From Lasioglossum baleicum (lineage: Eukaryota > Arthropoda > Insecta > Hymenoptera > Halictidae), in assembly GCF_051020765.1 (NCBI RefSeq), contig NC_134935.1, positions 13,517,579 through 13,581,578 of the forward strand: a stretch of 64,000 nucleotides of DNA. The letters run 5' to 3'. Position 1 is the stretch's first letter. Each line of letters starts with the position of its first letter. This document shows positions 33,212-44,533 of this stretch, one piece after another. A model generated the notes under the pieces. The model had not been told where the DNA came from. It searched no databases and was given only the letters and a program-made list of their open reading frames with translations. Position numbers and translations under genes: made by a program.

Positions 33212-36135
33212 ATACGTGAAAATATCGATTCATTGTAAAGTTACAATGGCACGAACAGAGCCATTATCGTTCTATAATCGCATATACACGATTTGACAAC
33301 CGCTGTCCAGCATGGTTTCCCAAACATCGACAATATCCGAATAAAAATTTCAGAGAATGTATTTAAGAGCCATCGGTTAAAAAATATTGTTATGCCCTAT
33401 CCAGATCGCATGCCGCATCGAAACCCGTTCGAATCAATCCGCCGTCGCATTTTCCATTAGCGTATCGAATTTCTCGTTGGTCGATTGTGTATTTGCGACC
33501 GGTATTAATCTCATAAAACAAAACGGTATTAATATTTCAAAGTAATCCCGCGGATCAGCATCGCCTCTCGAGATAATGGTTTTTCGTCTTTCGGATAATC
33601 GATGAATAAACAAATTACCGTGATGTTTCAGTGACTAGAATACACACAAACGGACATACATAGAACGAGTCCGAAACGCGGTTAACGTTTTCTTGTCCGG
33701 GACAAGCGGTGATAAAAAAAGGAAGAGTGGAAGCAGTTGCAGATTATCCTGGTCTTTGTGGCAACGAGATTGAAAACGTTTCTTTCGCGAATTGCCATCT
33801 GGTCAAGGCGAGGAGCCTGGGCCAGAGGTGGAGAACGACCGCGATCTCTTTCTCCTGGAGCTTTAATAAAGCGATTTTCTCCGGGTAACACGAAAATGTA
33901 AAATGCCCGGGGTTTTTTCTCGTCAAACGTTACTTTCCTGGCGCGCGGACGAAGAAAGTTCACGGACCCAGTTAACGCGTCGGGAACACCTGATTTTTTC
34001 GTTCAACGAGCCTTTAGCGAGCCAGATCGAGTTCGCAAACTTTTACCTTTCGAAAATTAATCGAACTTCCCCTATTTAGCAGTCGGGGCTAATTCGCTCG
34101 ATTCTCTTGCTGCAGAACTTTCTGCCGACAACACTTAATTCTTTATTGGTTTTCTAGTATTTGGCATACTGAGTCTCGAGAAGCAGACTTTCCACTGAGA
34201 TATTTAATTTAATTTTTATATGGACTTGAAGATAAATATTCTTTTTGTGTTCGTGTCGTAAATTTTATCCTAATTTAATTGTGGCACTATTTCTGGGTAC
34301 TTGAAGGTCAGGTTAGTTGTCCGGTATTTCAGATTAAGTAACGGGTGTTGCGATACTAATTGGGATAAGTGAGAGAGAGGGCATGAAGTTATCTTAATTG
34401 ATCCCAAATTATATTATGTCTACGTAATCCCTTCGTAGATGGTCAGTGGATACTTGGACATTTAGAGGTTTAAAGGTCAGTTCAGATTCTTTTAGGACAA
34501 GATTATGCTAAAGTCATTGAAATAAAATCAAATCAAATGTGAAATGAAAAAAAAATCTCGATAGCAACTCGGACAAACAGTAGATAAATGCACGAGCATT
34601 AAGAAAATGGAAGCAAGGTGACGATTTTCGGTCGACCGGGAGAAATATTCTCGGCCCGTGAGCTCGTTTATTAACGCTGTTCATTCGAGCACTATCGTTA
34701 AGCCTTGTGATCGATCGATCTCGTTATTTGGCCGGCGAGAGCCACGCTTGGCTCCACTTCAGCTACCGGTAGATCGTTCCTTACCTCGAGCGGATCGGAG
34801 TCTCCTGCATATAACGCGCGATACGATCTCGTTCATGGGTCGCACGTGCCAGGAAAGCCTTTGTTCCAGTTTCAACGGGGACCGTGTAACTCTTGGACGG
34901 TGTCACGTGGCCGCGTCCAAACCTCGAGCCGTGGTTTTCGCGGTGCCATTTCTCCTCTGATACTCGTAGGCGGCGCACGGTTTCCGTTCCGGAGACAAAT
35001 TTTCCGGCGACTATAAATCTTCGGAACGACACCGTCGGAACGTCTTTCTCGTCTAATTGCTCCTTCGTTGCAATCTGCTCGGCCCCGTGTCGCGATTCCT
35101 CGACCCTAACCCTTTTGTGCTACTGCGTCGCTTCCGAGTGCCATTTTCGATGACCATTTAACCTCGTTTCAGCCGAATCGCAGTGGAATTCCAGTAATCA
35201 TTGTGAGGATGAATTTATATGTTCTTTTGTCTGTAAATATATAATTTTTTCTGAATTCTTCTTGAAGCTCACATTGTTTCAGCTAAATTTTATTGATCGA
35301 AAGTTTTGGCTGAATTCTATTGATCGAAAAAGACACATGTCTGCGATTTAAAATGTCCTTTTCTTTTTAATATGTTCAATTGTATATCGTTGACGTAATG
35401 TGGCATTTTTAGGTACTGATTCTCAGTTAAACATTTGACGTGTGATTTTAGTAATTAGAAACTAGTCGGATCAAAATGAGGATGACAGAACAAAAATAAT
35501 ATGTGGATTGCCGGGTCCAGTCCACTTGTTATAACTCATTAATGTAAACTACGAAAGCTACAACGCAGAAAACGGCGAACGAAACACAAATGGTGAAAAG
35601 GTCGATGCAACACGAGCCGCGTTCGTGAACTAATAACCGCGTAAAATTAATGCAATTAAGCGGCAGGTGTAAACTTCGCACCAGTCTACCTTATCCTTTC
35701 ATCTAGCTACCTTTTCTTCGTCTTCTTCTCCTTCGTCTTCTACCTTTTCCCGTTCCACCCTTAATTCGGTTTACTTTATCCTCGTCTTCTTTCCCGACAA
35801 CTTCGAATAATGTTACTGCTAGTTTCGAACATCGACGGAATACTAACGGGAAATATAATAGGTAGAATGGTATCGAGTACTTTCAAGGAACTCGTCTGCT
35901 GGGCGTAGAATGTTACACAAGGACGTGTCTACATCCTGGAATAACAACATTTGAAAAATTGTTTCTCGAAATCCACCCTGAGCCTGGACTCCGTAAAATA
36001 GTTTTTGTAAATGGATCTGCGTATAGTCAGTTCAAAACAAGAATTCGTGCATTGATAACAAAAGTGCCTATTTATTATTTTTTTTTGTAGAACTTATTGG
36101 AGTCAATACGAATAAATTAAATTGACTACTGTATA
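33212..36135. other. Non-coding stretch, no gene recognised
   Basis: No gene is recognised. Imperfect TCGTCTTCT repetition forms a pyrimidine-rich patch at about 35705-35755. CpG-rich sequence spans 34620-35160. 34140-34560 is AT-rich with some AAAGGTCAG/TTGGACATTTAG strings. These vaguely recall the 17-bp arrays elsewhere but are too few to call. The rest shows nothing. Confidence 0.5.
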
Positions 36136-36745
36136 CAGGGTGAGTCACCTTACGTTGTCACCTCAAATATCTTTGCTGTTTTTAAAGATACGTCAAATGT
36201 CTGAAGGACAAAGTTGAATGATAAAATGGGGCTCATAAGATACCGAAGAAATTGTTGTTTTTATGTTATTTCTTTTAGAGATATGAATTCACCTTTATCT
36301 TCATTGTTTTAAATAAAATGTCCTATTTTTCCGAGTTTTTTCTGACAAATTCTGAGTATCAAAGTGTTGACCTTCATATGTCCTAAATCTAAATAATAGT
36401 TAACGAGATATTATTATATATATATATATATGTATATATATGTCGAAACAATTTTCTTTCTTCTTTGGATAATATCTCGTTAACTATTAGGTTTAGGACA
36501 TATGAAGGTCAACACTTTTATACTCAGAATTTACTATTCTAACAATCTATGGTATAAAAAATAGGACATTCTATTTAAAAAATGAAGGTGACCTTCATAT
36601 CTCTAAAAAAAATTATATAAAAACAAAAATTTTTTGGTATCGTATGAGCACTATTTTACCATTCAACCTTGTCCTTCAGACATTTGACGTATCTTTAAAG
36701 ACAACAAAGATATTTGAGGTGGCTACGTTAGGTTGACTCACCCTG
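36136..36745. mobile_element. 610-bp palindromic foldback transposon, CAGGGTG ends, TATA flanks
   Basis: The left end reads CAGGGTGAGTCACCTTACG. The reverse complement of the right end reads CAGGGTGAGTCAACCTAACG. From the ends, the two halves remain complementary through CCACCTCAAATATCTTTG, AAAGATACGTCAAATGTCTG and GTCCTATTTTT. Complementarity continues to the innermost segment at 36354-36412 versus 36471-36535 (GTTGACCTTCATATGTCCTAAA, AATAGTTAACGAGATATT). Only about 58 bp in the centre, mostly a (TA)n run (36414-36442), is unpaired. TATA borders both sides, consistent with a TA target duplication. No open frame of note, so it is non-autonomous. A relative is at 57732-58171. Confidence 0.9.
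36414..36442. repeat. (TA)n tract at the centre of the palindrome
   Basis: Alternating TA with one TG interruption, at the axis of the 36136-36745 foldback. It probably helps cruciform extrusion and is a likely slippage site. Confidence 0.85.
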
Positions 36746-38629
36746 TATAGACTGAGAAGTCCTGTTAAAGCATTAAAGAATTAAAACAGTGAATTTGTCA
36801 TAAAAATTCACTTTAAATCCGCCAACGACTAACACTGAATAATGAAAATGCCGTCACATTTTGGCGCACGAGTATTACGAAACAAGCGGAATCTTGCGCG
36901 ATAAAAGGGTCATTTACTTAATGCCTCGGGCAAACACGGACTGTTACCTGGTTACAAGTGCGTGCGGCGAGGCTCTTTGCCACATTGTGCCGGGCCGGAT
37001 TGCGGATCGATCTGCACACGTTTACCGTGCGCGGCTGTCACGTTGCTGCTCCACTCCGCGCCGGGGCTAAATTTTCCAAAGGATACATACACGACGGTAA
37101 ATTTCAAAGGAGCCGGGCGCAATTAGTTGTCCGGGGAGAATTCGGATCGCAATTTAGATTGCCAGCCGTTGATCACCGGGTAATAAGTAATTTATCATTC
37201 ACGACCACGGGCCGACGTCGAACCGGGAATTATACGGGGTTGTCGCAATTAGCATCGAACCCCCGGGTGCGTGTACGCGGTGTACAGCTCTCTCTTTCGG
37301 GTGCAGCCACGTTTTTCGGGGGTTTGCGAAAGTTCAGCGGCCCGTTGCGAGCATTCGTTATTTTCCGGGTGTCTGCCGGCGGGGCTACAATAACCGCGTT
37401 GTTGCAACCCGCCCTCCCCATTTGTCGGAACGTATCGACGAACCGTGGCCGGATTTCCCGGAACGGTCTAAAACGTTCGTTTGATCCGGCCCAGGGATCG
37501 ATCCGTGCATTATAAATCGGAATCCAGTTTACGACCGGTATGTAAACCGCGCGCGAAACCCGTCCCGGATCATAACTAACCGATTGTATCGGGCTGTGTA
37601 CGAAAAAGCGGCCAGGAATCGGTTAAAACGGATTTGGAGAGAGGCGCGCGGTCCGGACCGCGTTTCAATAATCGAATTTTAAATACCACATAATATCGGC
37701 TCAGCGTATCGTTCGCTTGTGTAATCCCGGCGAAACGTTAACCCTTTTTATATGCTGGTCGTTTCGAACAAACGGGCCGGGACTCCTCGCCCGGGTTCTC
37801 ACGAATTTCGAAATTTCCGCAAACCTCCGGAATCGTATCGAGTGCAAAACAATTCTTCTAGGTTGAAAAATAATCCCCCAAAGTTTTAAGTCGCTAACCC
37901 CTCGTTTAAGGATAATATGAGGGTGGACACCCTTTACTAACGATGAACTGAAAGATGAAAAAAAACGCAAATACCTCCCGTATTTCATATATTTTTGTCA
38001 CAATTGTGAGAACATTAGTAGTCAAATGAAAAATCAAAATAACAACGACGACGCCGTTCCTTCCGGCCGGAGATCTCGCGGATTTCGAAATTTACGCGGA
38101 CCCCCCGCAGTAACAGATTGGAACGTCGAGATTTCAATTTTCGCCTCGTTGAACCGGCACCGCTCGATCTTCCGCCGGACCGTTCGTCATTGTCGAGAGA
38201 CATGGACCAACAGAAAATTCTCGGAGCAGATTCGGCTCGGGTCACACACAAGCGGTCCTCTCTGGAGCGACCGAGAGGGAAACTGCCACCGGAGAGGGAT
38301 AACCGTACGCAGTTTTCGCGCCATTACTCTCCCGAGCTCTGTGACAGCCGATAATTGGACGTGTCCTTTGATCCTGGACTCTCAGACCCACCCCCGCCCA
38401 CGGAGGATTTTAGGAGGTCGCGTCGGATCACTGATAGATCGGTGGCACGTGGCCCGTGTCTGCTGCGCGAGATCGATTCGATGGATCCAGTGTTTCCCTC
38501 TCCGCCGACTCCCACAATCAGCTACTACGATCACGTCGATAGGAAAATTGAGACTGTATCAGTATTCCCAGAACCATGTTTAGTAGATGTATACAAAATT
38601 ATTTTGGTGTAATTGTAGTATTTTATAGG
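36746..38629. other. Non-coding CpG-rich stretch with overlapping chance frames
   Basis: No gene is recognised. 36850-37680 is CpG-rich with TTAGTTGT/GCAATTAG-type strings. 37690-38610 contains overlapping open frames on both strands. One frame (38118-38354, then 38355-38612 after a single TAA) is proline/serine/arginine-rich. It has neither a recognisable domain nor clear splice sites, and competing frames of similar length overlap it. Confidence 0.5.
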
Positions 38630-39178
38630 CACCTTTGATAGGGTAACATTCCAAGGTCATATTATTCTAAGGGTCATAGGAATGCAGAGGAGATCCACAG
38701 TACAAGTGCCTGGGAATTGCAAAGGGTCTTAACACTTAAAGGGCTACAAAATACGAAGGGTTACAGTTCCAAGGGTTAGATCGTTATATGGAAATGTAAA
38801 GGACGAAGATTCTGAGGGTCGTAAAAATGCAAAGGACTATGAACTCAACTCTGAGGAGAACACGCGGGTCTCCAATATCAAGGGCCATAGAATTGCAAAG
38901 TAATAAGGGTTGTCTCCGAAGTTGCAATAATTCACAACTCTTATAGGTCTCAGGAATAATGTGAAGAGCTACAATATTAGAGAATCCTGATAGGACCACA
39001 ATTCTAAGAATCCTGGGAATGTGAGACGAGAAGTTTGTGGAAGCATGCAAAGGGTTACATCGTTCAAGATCAAGAGGTCTCAATGCCAAGGGCCATAGAA
39101 TTGCAAAGTGTCATAAAGGTCGTAGGAATGTAAAGGACTACAACGTCAAGGAACATGAAAATTCAGAGTCCTATCTTT
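38630..39178 (+). repeat. Drifted short-period tandem array (about 17-bp unit), plus orientation
   Basis: Successive units read AAGGGTCATAGGAATGC, AAAGGGCTACAAAATACG, AAGGGTTACAGTTCC, AAAGGACGAAGATTCTG, AGGGTCGTAAAAATGC, AAAGGACTATGAAC, AAGGGCCATAGAATTGC (twice, near 38879 and 39088), AAAGGTCGTAGGAATGT and AAAGGACTACAACGTC. Two unit types, AAGGGTCATAGGAATGC and AAAGGACTACAACGTC, tend to alternate, suggesting an original dimer of about 34 bp. Some sections hold longer spacers. The minus strand of 17836-18235 carries the same family. All frames are interrupted by stops, so it is not coding. Confidence 0.7.
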
Positions 39179-41249
39179 TCGACGAACCATAAAATGTCTG
39201 CTTGAGCATTAAATAATGAAAATGTACAGATCAGAAATATATATAAACGACCAAAAGGTCGATCATTATTCTAAATGCAACATTCTCACAGACTGTTAGT
39301 TTCTCTGATGTGTCCAAGCATGTTCGGCTGTATTGAAACAAACACTCGCTAAGACTCGATTATCTGCAACCTTCCCGTGGAGCAAACGGTAGTTTCGATC
39401 CGCCGCGAGTATTTTCAAGAAAAAATCCCCGTCCCTTCTCGCGAAGGGAGCGAAGTAGTCGGATTAAGAGGGCGGGAGCCGATCCCGGCGTTCCAATTAA
39501 TTTGTTTAACTCGGCCGACGTTCTTTCGTCGACGTGAATCACCGTCCGAAAGAAGATTAGAGATCTGGCCGATCGAGCGGAGATTAAGTCTCCTCTGGGG
39601 TGATCTTCTCTCTTCTCTTACCTTCGCGCCCGCCGTCTGCTGGCAGCTCTGAAGAAGCAAGCAAGCGAGGAAGTGAGCGAGAGAGAGAGAGAGAGAGAAA
39701 AAGAGAAAAGGAGAGAGGTTTACGTAACCGTTCGCCGCGGATGGAACGAAACGAGAAATGTTCGAGTAATCTTCGACGGCCAGAGATTGAGTCAAGACGA
39801 ACTGAATGGCCGTCGGAGATCGCAGCCGTTCAAGATTCTCGGATTTGGTCTGGGTCCTCTCTCGAGAAAAGTCGTCTTCTCGCACTCGACGATGAAAAAG
39901 GGGACCGCGGGGAGGGGGCTGTGGAGGTGAAAGAGCTCAGAAAAGGTACCGAGAGCAGCGTGAAAGGGAGAGAAAGCGAGGGAAGCGAGGTAGGAAGAGC
40001 TCCGGGTGATATAGAAGAGAGTAGGATGACGAAGGGGTGCCATTGTCGCGTGGATTTCCAATTAAAGAGGTTCGACGGGGCGAGTGCCGTAGGATTGGTG
40101 TGGGAGGATCAGAAATCCATTGGATCTCGCTGAGGTCTTCGAGCCTCCTTCGACTTAGCTCCCATCGAAATATCCTCCGTTCGATTCGGACAAGGGGGCG
40201 GGAAAGAGTCAGCCGATGCACACGCTCAGCACGACGCGGCGCGCGGCGTCGGCGTCAGTGAGCCGCGTTTAGTTTTATAATTGAATCCAGTTGTTGCCGC
40301 TGATGGGCAACCGATTGCTTTCGTTTGGTAAACACTAACTTTTAATTATTTCCACCCCGCGATTCTCTCCAGTTCGGCGGCGAGCGCGGAGTTGTTGGCG
40401 AGGATCGAGTCACGTGCTGCCTGGGAGATTGATTCGGCTAAACAGCCCGTAACAGTGGAATAAACGGTGCTCGGCCAAACTAGAACGATACAAAGGGAAA
40501 AAGAAGGTCGGCGAGGCGAGGCGGGCCACGCGCGTGCAACTCTGTTTGCGGGAAAGCGCGTGTGCGCCGCTGCACGCAGCCAGATAAAAAAGAGGGGCTG
40601 GGGAGGAGGAAACGAGCGAGACAAAGAACCGGGAAAAACAATGCGCACAGTCAGCCTAACTGAGCAAACATTGTCGGCCGGTGATTGCTTCGATTGCGCG
40701 CCGCTTTTGCATACGGAATCGGCCCCGGCCCGGCACGGCCTGCTCGGCCCGACACGGGCCGGCGCCGCGGGACCAAAAAAAAAAAAATTGTGTACAAAGG
40801 GTGAATTAATGCAAGTCAATCCGAGGTAACCAAGGTGGGCAGCCCGTTGAAACAAAAACAATGGTTTTGTGGCGCGTAATGCGCGTCGCGTCACTTCGTC
40901 GAGAGGATCCCCGCCCCGCCATACGGACGCTTTGACGTCGCTTCTCCGCGACCATCCCCCAACAGCTTTTTTCGACGAGACACGAGCCGACAGTTCCACC
41001 GGCTTTCCCGGATAAATTGGTTTTCCGAAAAATTTGTTCGGGATAGTCGGAAAAGTGGTAGAAAAACGGGCTCTCGGTGTCGCTGGAATTACAGTTGAAA
41101 GATGCTGGATGCAAATGTTTGAGGTGGCAGATTCTTATTAAACTGAAACAATAAAAATTGTAAAGAATTACTAAGTGTGTGTCTCAGTCTCTCTGAATTC
41201 TATCAGACTTTTTCAGAATTTTTGCATTCAATATGTGTAATCGACTTCT
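39179..41249. other. Non-coding stretch, purine-rich and GC-rich
   Basis: No gene is recognised. 39660-40030 is purine-rich (GAG-type). 40190-40260 and 40690-40765 are very GC-rich, with a perfect 7-bp hairpin at 40745-40761 (CGGCCCG aca CGGGCCG) and a run of 13 A at 40775-40787. The 217-codon minus-strand frame at 40346-40999 reads straight through that A-run as phenylalanines and looks non-coding. A TCAGTG at about 40255 near a GC-rich patch is not enough to call a promoter. Confidence 0.5.
39678..39718 (+). repeat. (GA)n microsatellite with A-rich tail
   Basis: About ten GA units followed by AAAAGAGAAAAGGAGAGAGG. Simple purine repeat. Confidence 0.85.
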
Positions 41250-41325
41250 AATGGCTCCGTAGCAAGTAGGCGTGGCTACCTCACTCTGAAGCGAACACAA
41301 TAGACTTAAGACAGTGCTCCAGCGT
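41250..41325 (+). repeat. Dispersed relative of the 28.6-kb tandem repeat
   Basis: AAGTAGGCGTGGCTACC at about 41264, followed by ACAATAGACTTAAGACAGTGCTCCA, aligns with units 2-3 of 28640-29035 (AGTAGGCGAGGCTTAG ... ATAATGGAGCCAAGGCAGTCCTCCA). Single copy in the same orientation, about 12 kb away. Confidence 0.55.
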
Positions 41326-44300
41326 GATTTCCTCGCTTCTAGTTGAACCAACGGAATCAGATCAGTACTTCAAAGGACAACCAGTGCATCCACCTACCCC
41401 AAACGCCACCGCAGTTCGGTTGCACATTACGCACCCCCGGCAAGTCATCGGATCCCATCGGCGGCGTATGAACGTCGGCGCGTAAACGCTGACAAATTCC
41501 GGGCGCGCATACTTCTGTCGCGGCGGCCGACTAATTAAACAGTCAAATTAGCGACGATTACTGTAATTTTCGTGCGGGATGGCCCGCAGTTTCCGCGTTT
41601 ATGGTGCCACTAACGGTAACGCCGGTATACATTTCGCCGGGTGCCGGGGCGCCGTTTCGCAGGGTGTCTCGTAATTCGCGGCGTTGCGGACGCTAAAGGC
41701 CGATTGAAATTTAAATTATAACCCGCGGGTGTCGCGCTCGACTAGTAAAAACGACGATAAAGTCCGACGCCCCCGGTCGGGGTCTTTCCGCAGTGCGGCG
41801 CACGATTAAAAGACCGCATTAGTCGCAATTCCCCTAATTTCCCGGACAATAAAGCTCCGGCCGTTTATTGGCATGCGTGCCGGGGCTCCGGGCACGGGAT
41901 TCGACGTGTGCTCAGTTCACGTGTGCAGTATAGCAGCACGCGTTTGCCAGAGAGCCAAACGGGTCACCGTTATTTTTAATTCTTCCCCGCAGCCGTAAAC
42001 GGGGCCGACCGCCGTCGCATTAATTCGCCCGGTCGTCGTTTCCTCGCGAAAACGCGGCCACGGATTTTGCACGCGGAACACCGCGGCATCCGTGGCATCC
42101 GCGGCGCACACAGAGACTGCACTTTGCAATTCGTTGCATCGGCAGTCGCTGCGCTGATTGCGCCCGCACCGAATTTTCAAGGGCGCGCGAAAAATCCGAT
42201 GTCTGCGAAAATCCACACTCCCCGCCGATACCGGACCTATGGAGGAATTAATGCGAATCAAACTGCGGCCTCGCGCCGCCATTAGGCAAATTGAAATGGC
42301 AGGTGTTGCGCGGGCTTGTCGACAACCAGGCTTGCAAAACGGGACGAAGGGCGTAGAGGGGATCGATGCTTTGGAATTCGAACGATTCCGAATTGTTCCG
42401 GAAATACTGACCGAGCTGCTCCAATCGAATCGAGTGATTCCTGCACCGTAGTATAGTATTTATGCTACCCGATCGATGCTATCTGCTAATGGCTCGAGGC
42501 AGGGTTGCGCGACAAGGTGGTAAAATGCGGTTGCTAAGGAAAAATAGGTTTATGCTAAATATTGTGTCCAGCATCTGTTTACATATACATTTTTAACGTT
42601 ATGCAAGACAAGAATATTCTAAGCACTGTACCATAAAAATAGAAATCATAGGAAATTGTAATTTTAAAATGAGTAAAGAAAGAGGGAAATTTCTATTTTG
42701 ATTCTGCACAAGGGTCCACAGTCTAAGTATGAGAACATAAACAGCCACATTGTATGATACTTTTTTCTGACTTTTTACAACGATTTTCTTGAATTATGAG
42801 TTGTTCTGACACCGAACTGTCGAAAATCATGCAGCTCGCGGTTGAAAAAACGGCAAGTATGATTGCAGTAGTCCCTTCCACGGTAGCTCGATTAGCGAGC
42901 CAAGCGTTTAGCATAGATAATCACTCCCGGGAGCTAGAATAGGCCGAATGCCATTCAAACTCTCCGCATCCGCGATCCCCGATGCAATTATCAATCGAGA
43001 GTCCGCTATACATTAACATAATCAGATCAGCCAGCCGTTCGAAACCGTTCCTCTACCCCCGTATGCCGCGCCACCACCCGTTTCGCCCTGCTACAGCCGT
43101 CGTCATCAGCGTCGGTTCCAGAACCAACATGGCTCTCTCATCCGGGTGCGTGCACGACATGCAACAATGCAATTATTCCTAAGTGCGCCACCGAAAGACC
43201 GCCCAAAGCCGCTTGCCTCGGTTATCGAACGGTTGTCTTGATTAACGGATACGATCGATGCTAACCGGCGCCGCAGGGCCTTTATCGGCATTTCCGAATC
43301 GATTCCTCGATGCTTTCTCTAAGATTAAAACGATCGAGGGGGACGAGGACCGCGCGCATGATAACGCGATCGCTTCTGGAAAATTCGCGGCATGCGAATT
43401 TATTAGTACCCTCGCGTTTTATCGATCATCGATGCGCCAGCTCGTCGCCTTTCATTATTCGATTCGCCCGAAGAAACGGTCCTGGTTACCTTTTTCCTTT
43501 AACTGATTATTTTACATTAATTTATAAAGATAACACGAATGCGTCTATCCAAACTTTCAGCCATTTTTATGTTGGATATATGACAAAATTTCGTCAACCA
43601 GTTTTTCAATCACCTTCAATTTTTTCAGTAAATATATTTTTCTTTCTTTGCACTATTCGATGCGTCTCGTTATTCTCTATAAAAAGTATTAATCTATGTT
43701 TGACGAAAAATTATTAATTTAAGAAATATTTGAACTTTCATTTTGTTAAATTCTGTAAACGTTCAAAATATCTCTCAAATTAATAATTTTTAAATAGTGC
43801 GAATATTTTTCTTTTGCAGTGGGCATAGCAGTTGAAGGATTCCCGGTGCAGCGATTGATGGAACATGTGGCGAAAATCGAGCCGTGATATCCGACACGCT
43901 GTACCCCAATTAACATGAAGTTGCCGAAAACACGCATACCCCCTTAAAGCTCTCGTCGACCAGCGGCAACGTTTTACGCGATGCTAATTAGCCGTGGGAA
44001 GCGAAAATCGTTAAAGTATCGGAGGGGGTCCCGCCACTTCAGGAATTTCTTCGCTTAACGAAGCTTAATTAGTCGCCTCATTAGGCGGCCACGTCACCGG
44101 ACGCTTCGAATATCCACATTACGTTCTATTTTAAAATCCGCTTGGTCGTCTCGTTCAAATCGCCTGCGACAAGTTGCGCGTAATAACTTCCGAAGGACAA
44201 ACTACCCCGCGGTTCCCCCGATCATCAACTGTCGGTGCCCACTTATTGCCTTCTAAATTTACCCTGTTTCAGGACAGCCGCCCAGTTAACGAGACCGTAC

Positions 44301-44420
44301 ACTTTAAACACTCGTTAAACTCGATTTATGCGCCGGTGCTACCCTCGACACTGCGACCGCCGCGCCGCTTAGGAAATTTTTTGGCCACCGTGGGCTTCTT
44401 GCTGCTAAAAGAGATGCCAT
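41326..44420. other. Non-coding stretch with CpG-rich, homeodomain-motif-bearing blocks
   Basis: No gene is recognised. 41400-42330 is CpG-rich and carries TAATTA (41532), TTTATGG (41598), ACAATAAAG (41846) and TTTATTGG (41863). 43260-43510 and 43900-44400 are similar, with TAATTAG at 43985 and 44066 and ATTAGG near 44079. These are common short motifs in insect enhancers but also common by chance. 42500-42780 and 43510-43830 are AT-rich without landmarks. Open frames up to 135 codons have no recognisable domain. Confidence 0.5.
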
Positions 44421-44533
44421 ATCATTTCGTAAACCAATGCTTCTAATTGATTATAAAAATTCAGGTCGTTTGGTACAATTATAAAAAAGTTATTTTGTTT
44501 TAAAGGACGTTCGAATACTTTCGTTGCCCACTG
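44421..44533 (+). mobile_element. Terminal fragment of the 32-kb foldback family, Tc1/mariner-like end
   Basis: Matches the right arm and right flank of the large foldback (about 32947-33060): AAACCAATGCTTCTAATTGATTATAAAA, CAGGTCGTTTGG and AAAGTTATTTTGTTTTAAAGG in order. It ends CTTTCGTTGCCCACTG|TA. Reversed, the terminus is CAGTGGGCAACGAAAG, a form typical of Tc1/mariner-superfamily ends with TA target sites. Only one end is present here. It tells where the degraded 32-kb copy should have ended. Confidence 0.65.

Noticed and set aside
38118..38612. Proline-rich frame interrupted by one TAA, possibly a broken gene
   Set aside because: A 185-codon frame in another register overlaps it, no family is recognisable, and the GC-rich composition explains the lack of stops.
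39600..40133. 177-codon Glu/Arg-rich frame
   Set aside because: The composition follows directly from a purine-rich GA repeat region; antisense frames of similar length exist.
40190..40290. GC-rich patch with TCAGTG as a possible initiator
   Set aside because: No downstream promoter element at the expected distance and no coding exon nearby.
40346..40999. 217-codon open frame, minus strand
   Set aside because: It reads through a 13-A run as a phenylalanine stretch, crosses GC-rich low-complexity sequence, and is overlapped by a 120-codon frame on the other strand.
43100..43125. GGTTCCAGAACC, recalling the homeobox helix-3 codons
   Set aside because: The neighbouring codons do not continue the homeodomain pattern in any frame; it is a short palindrome.
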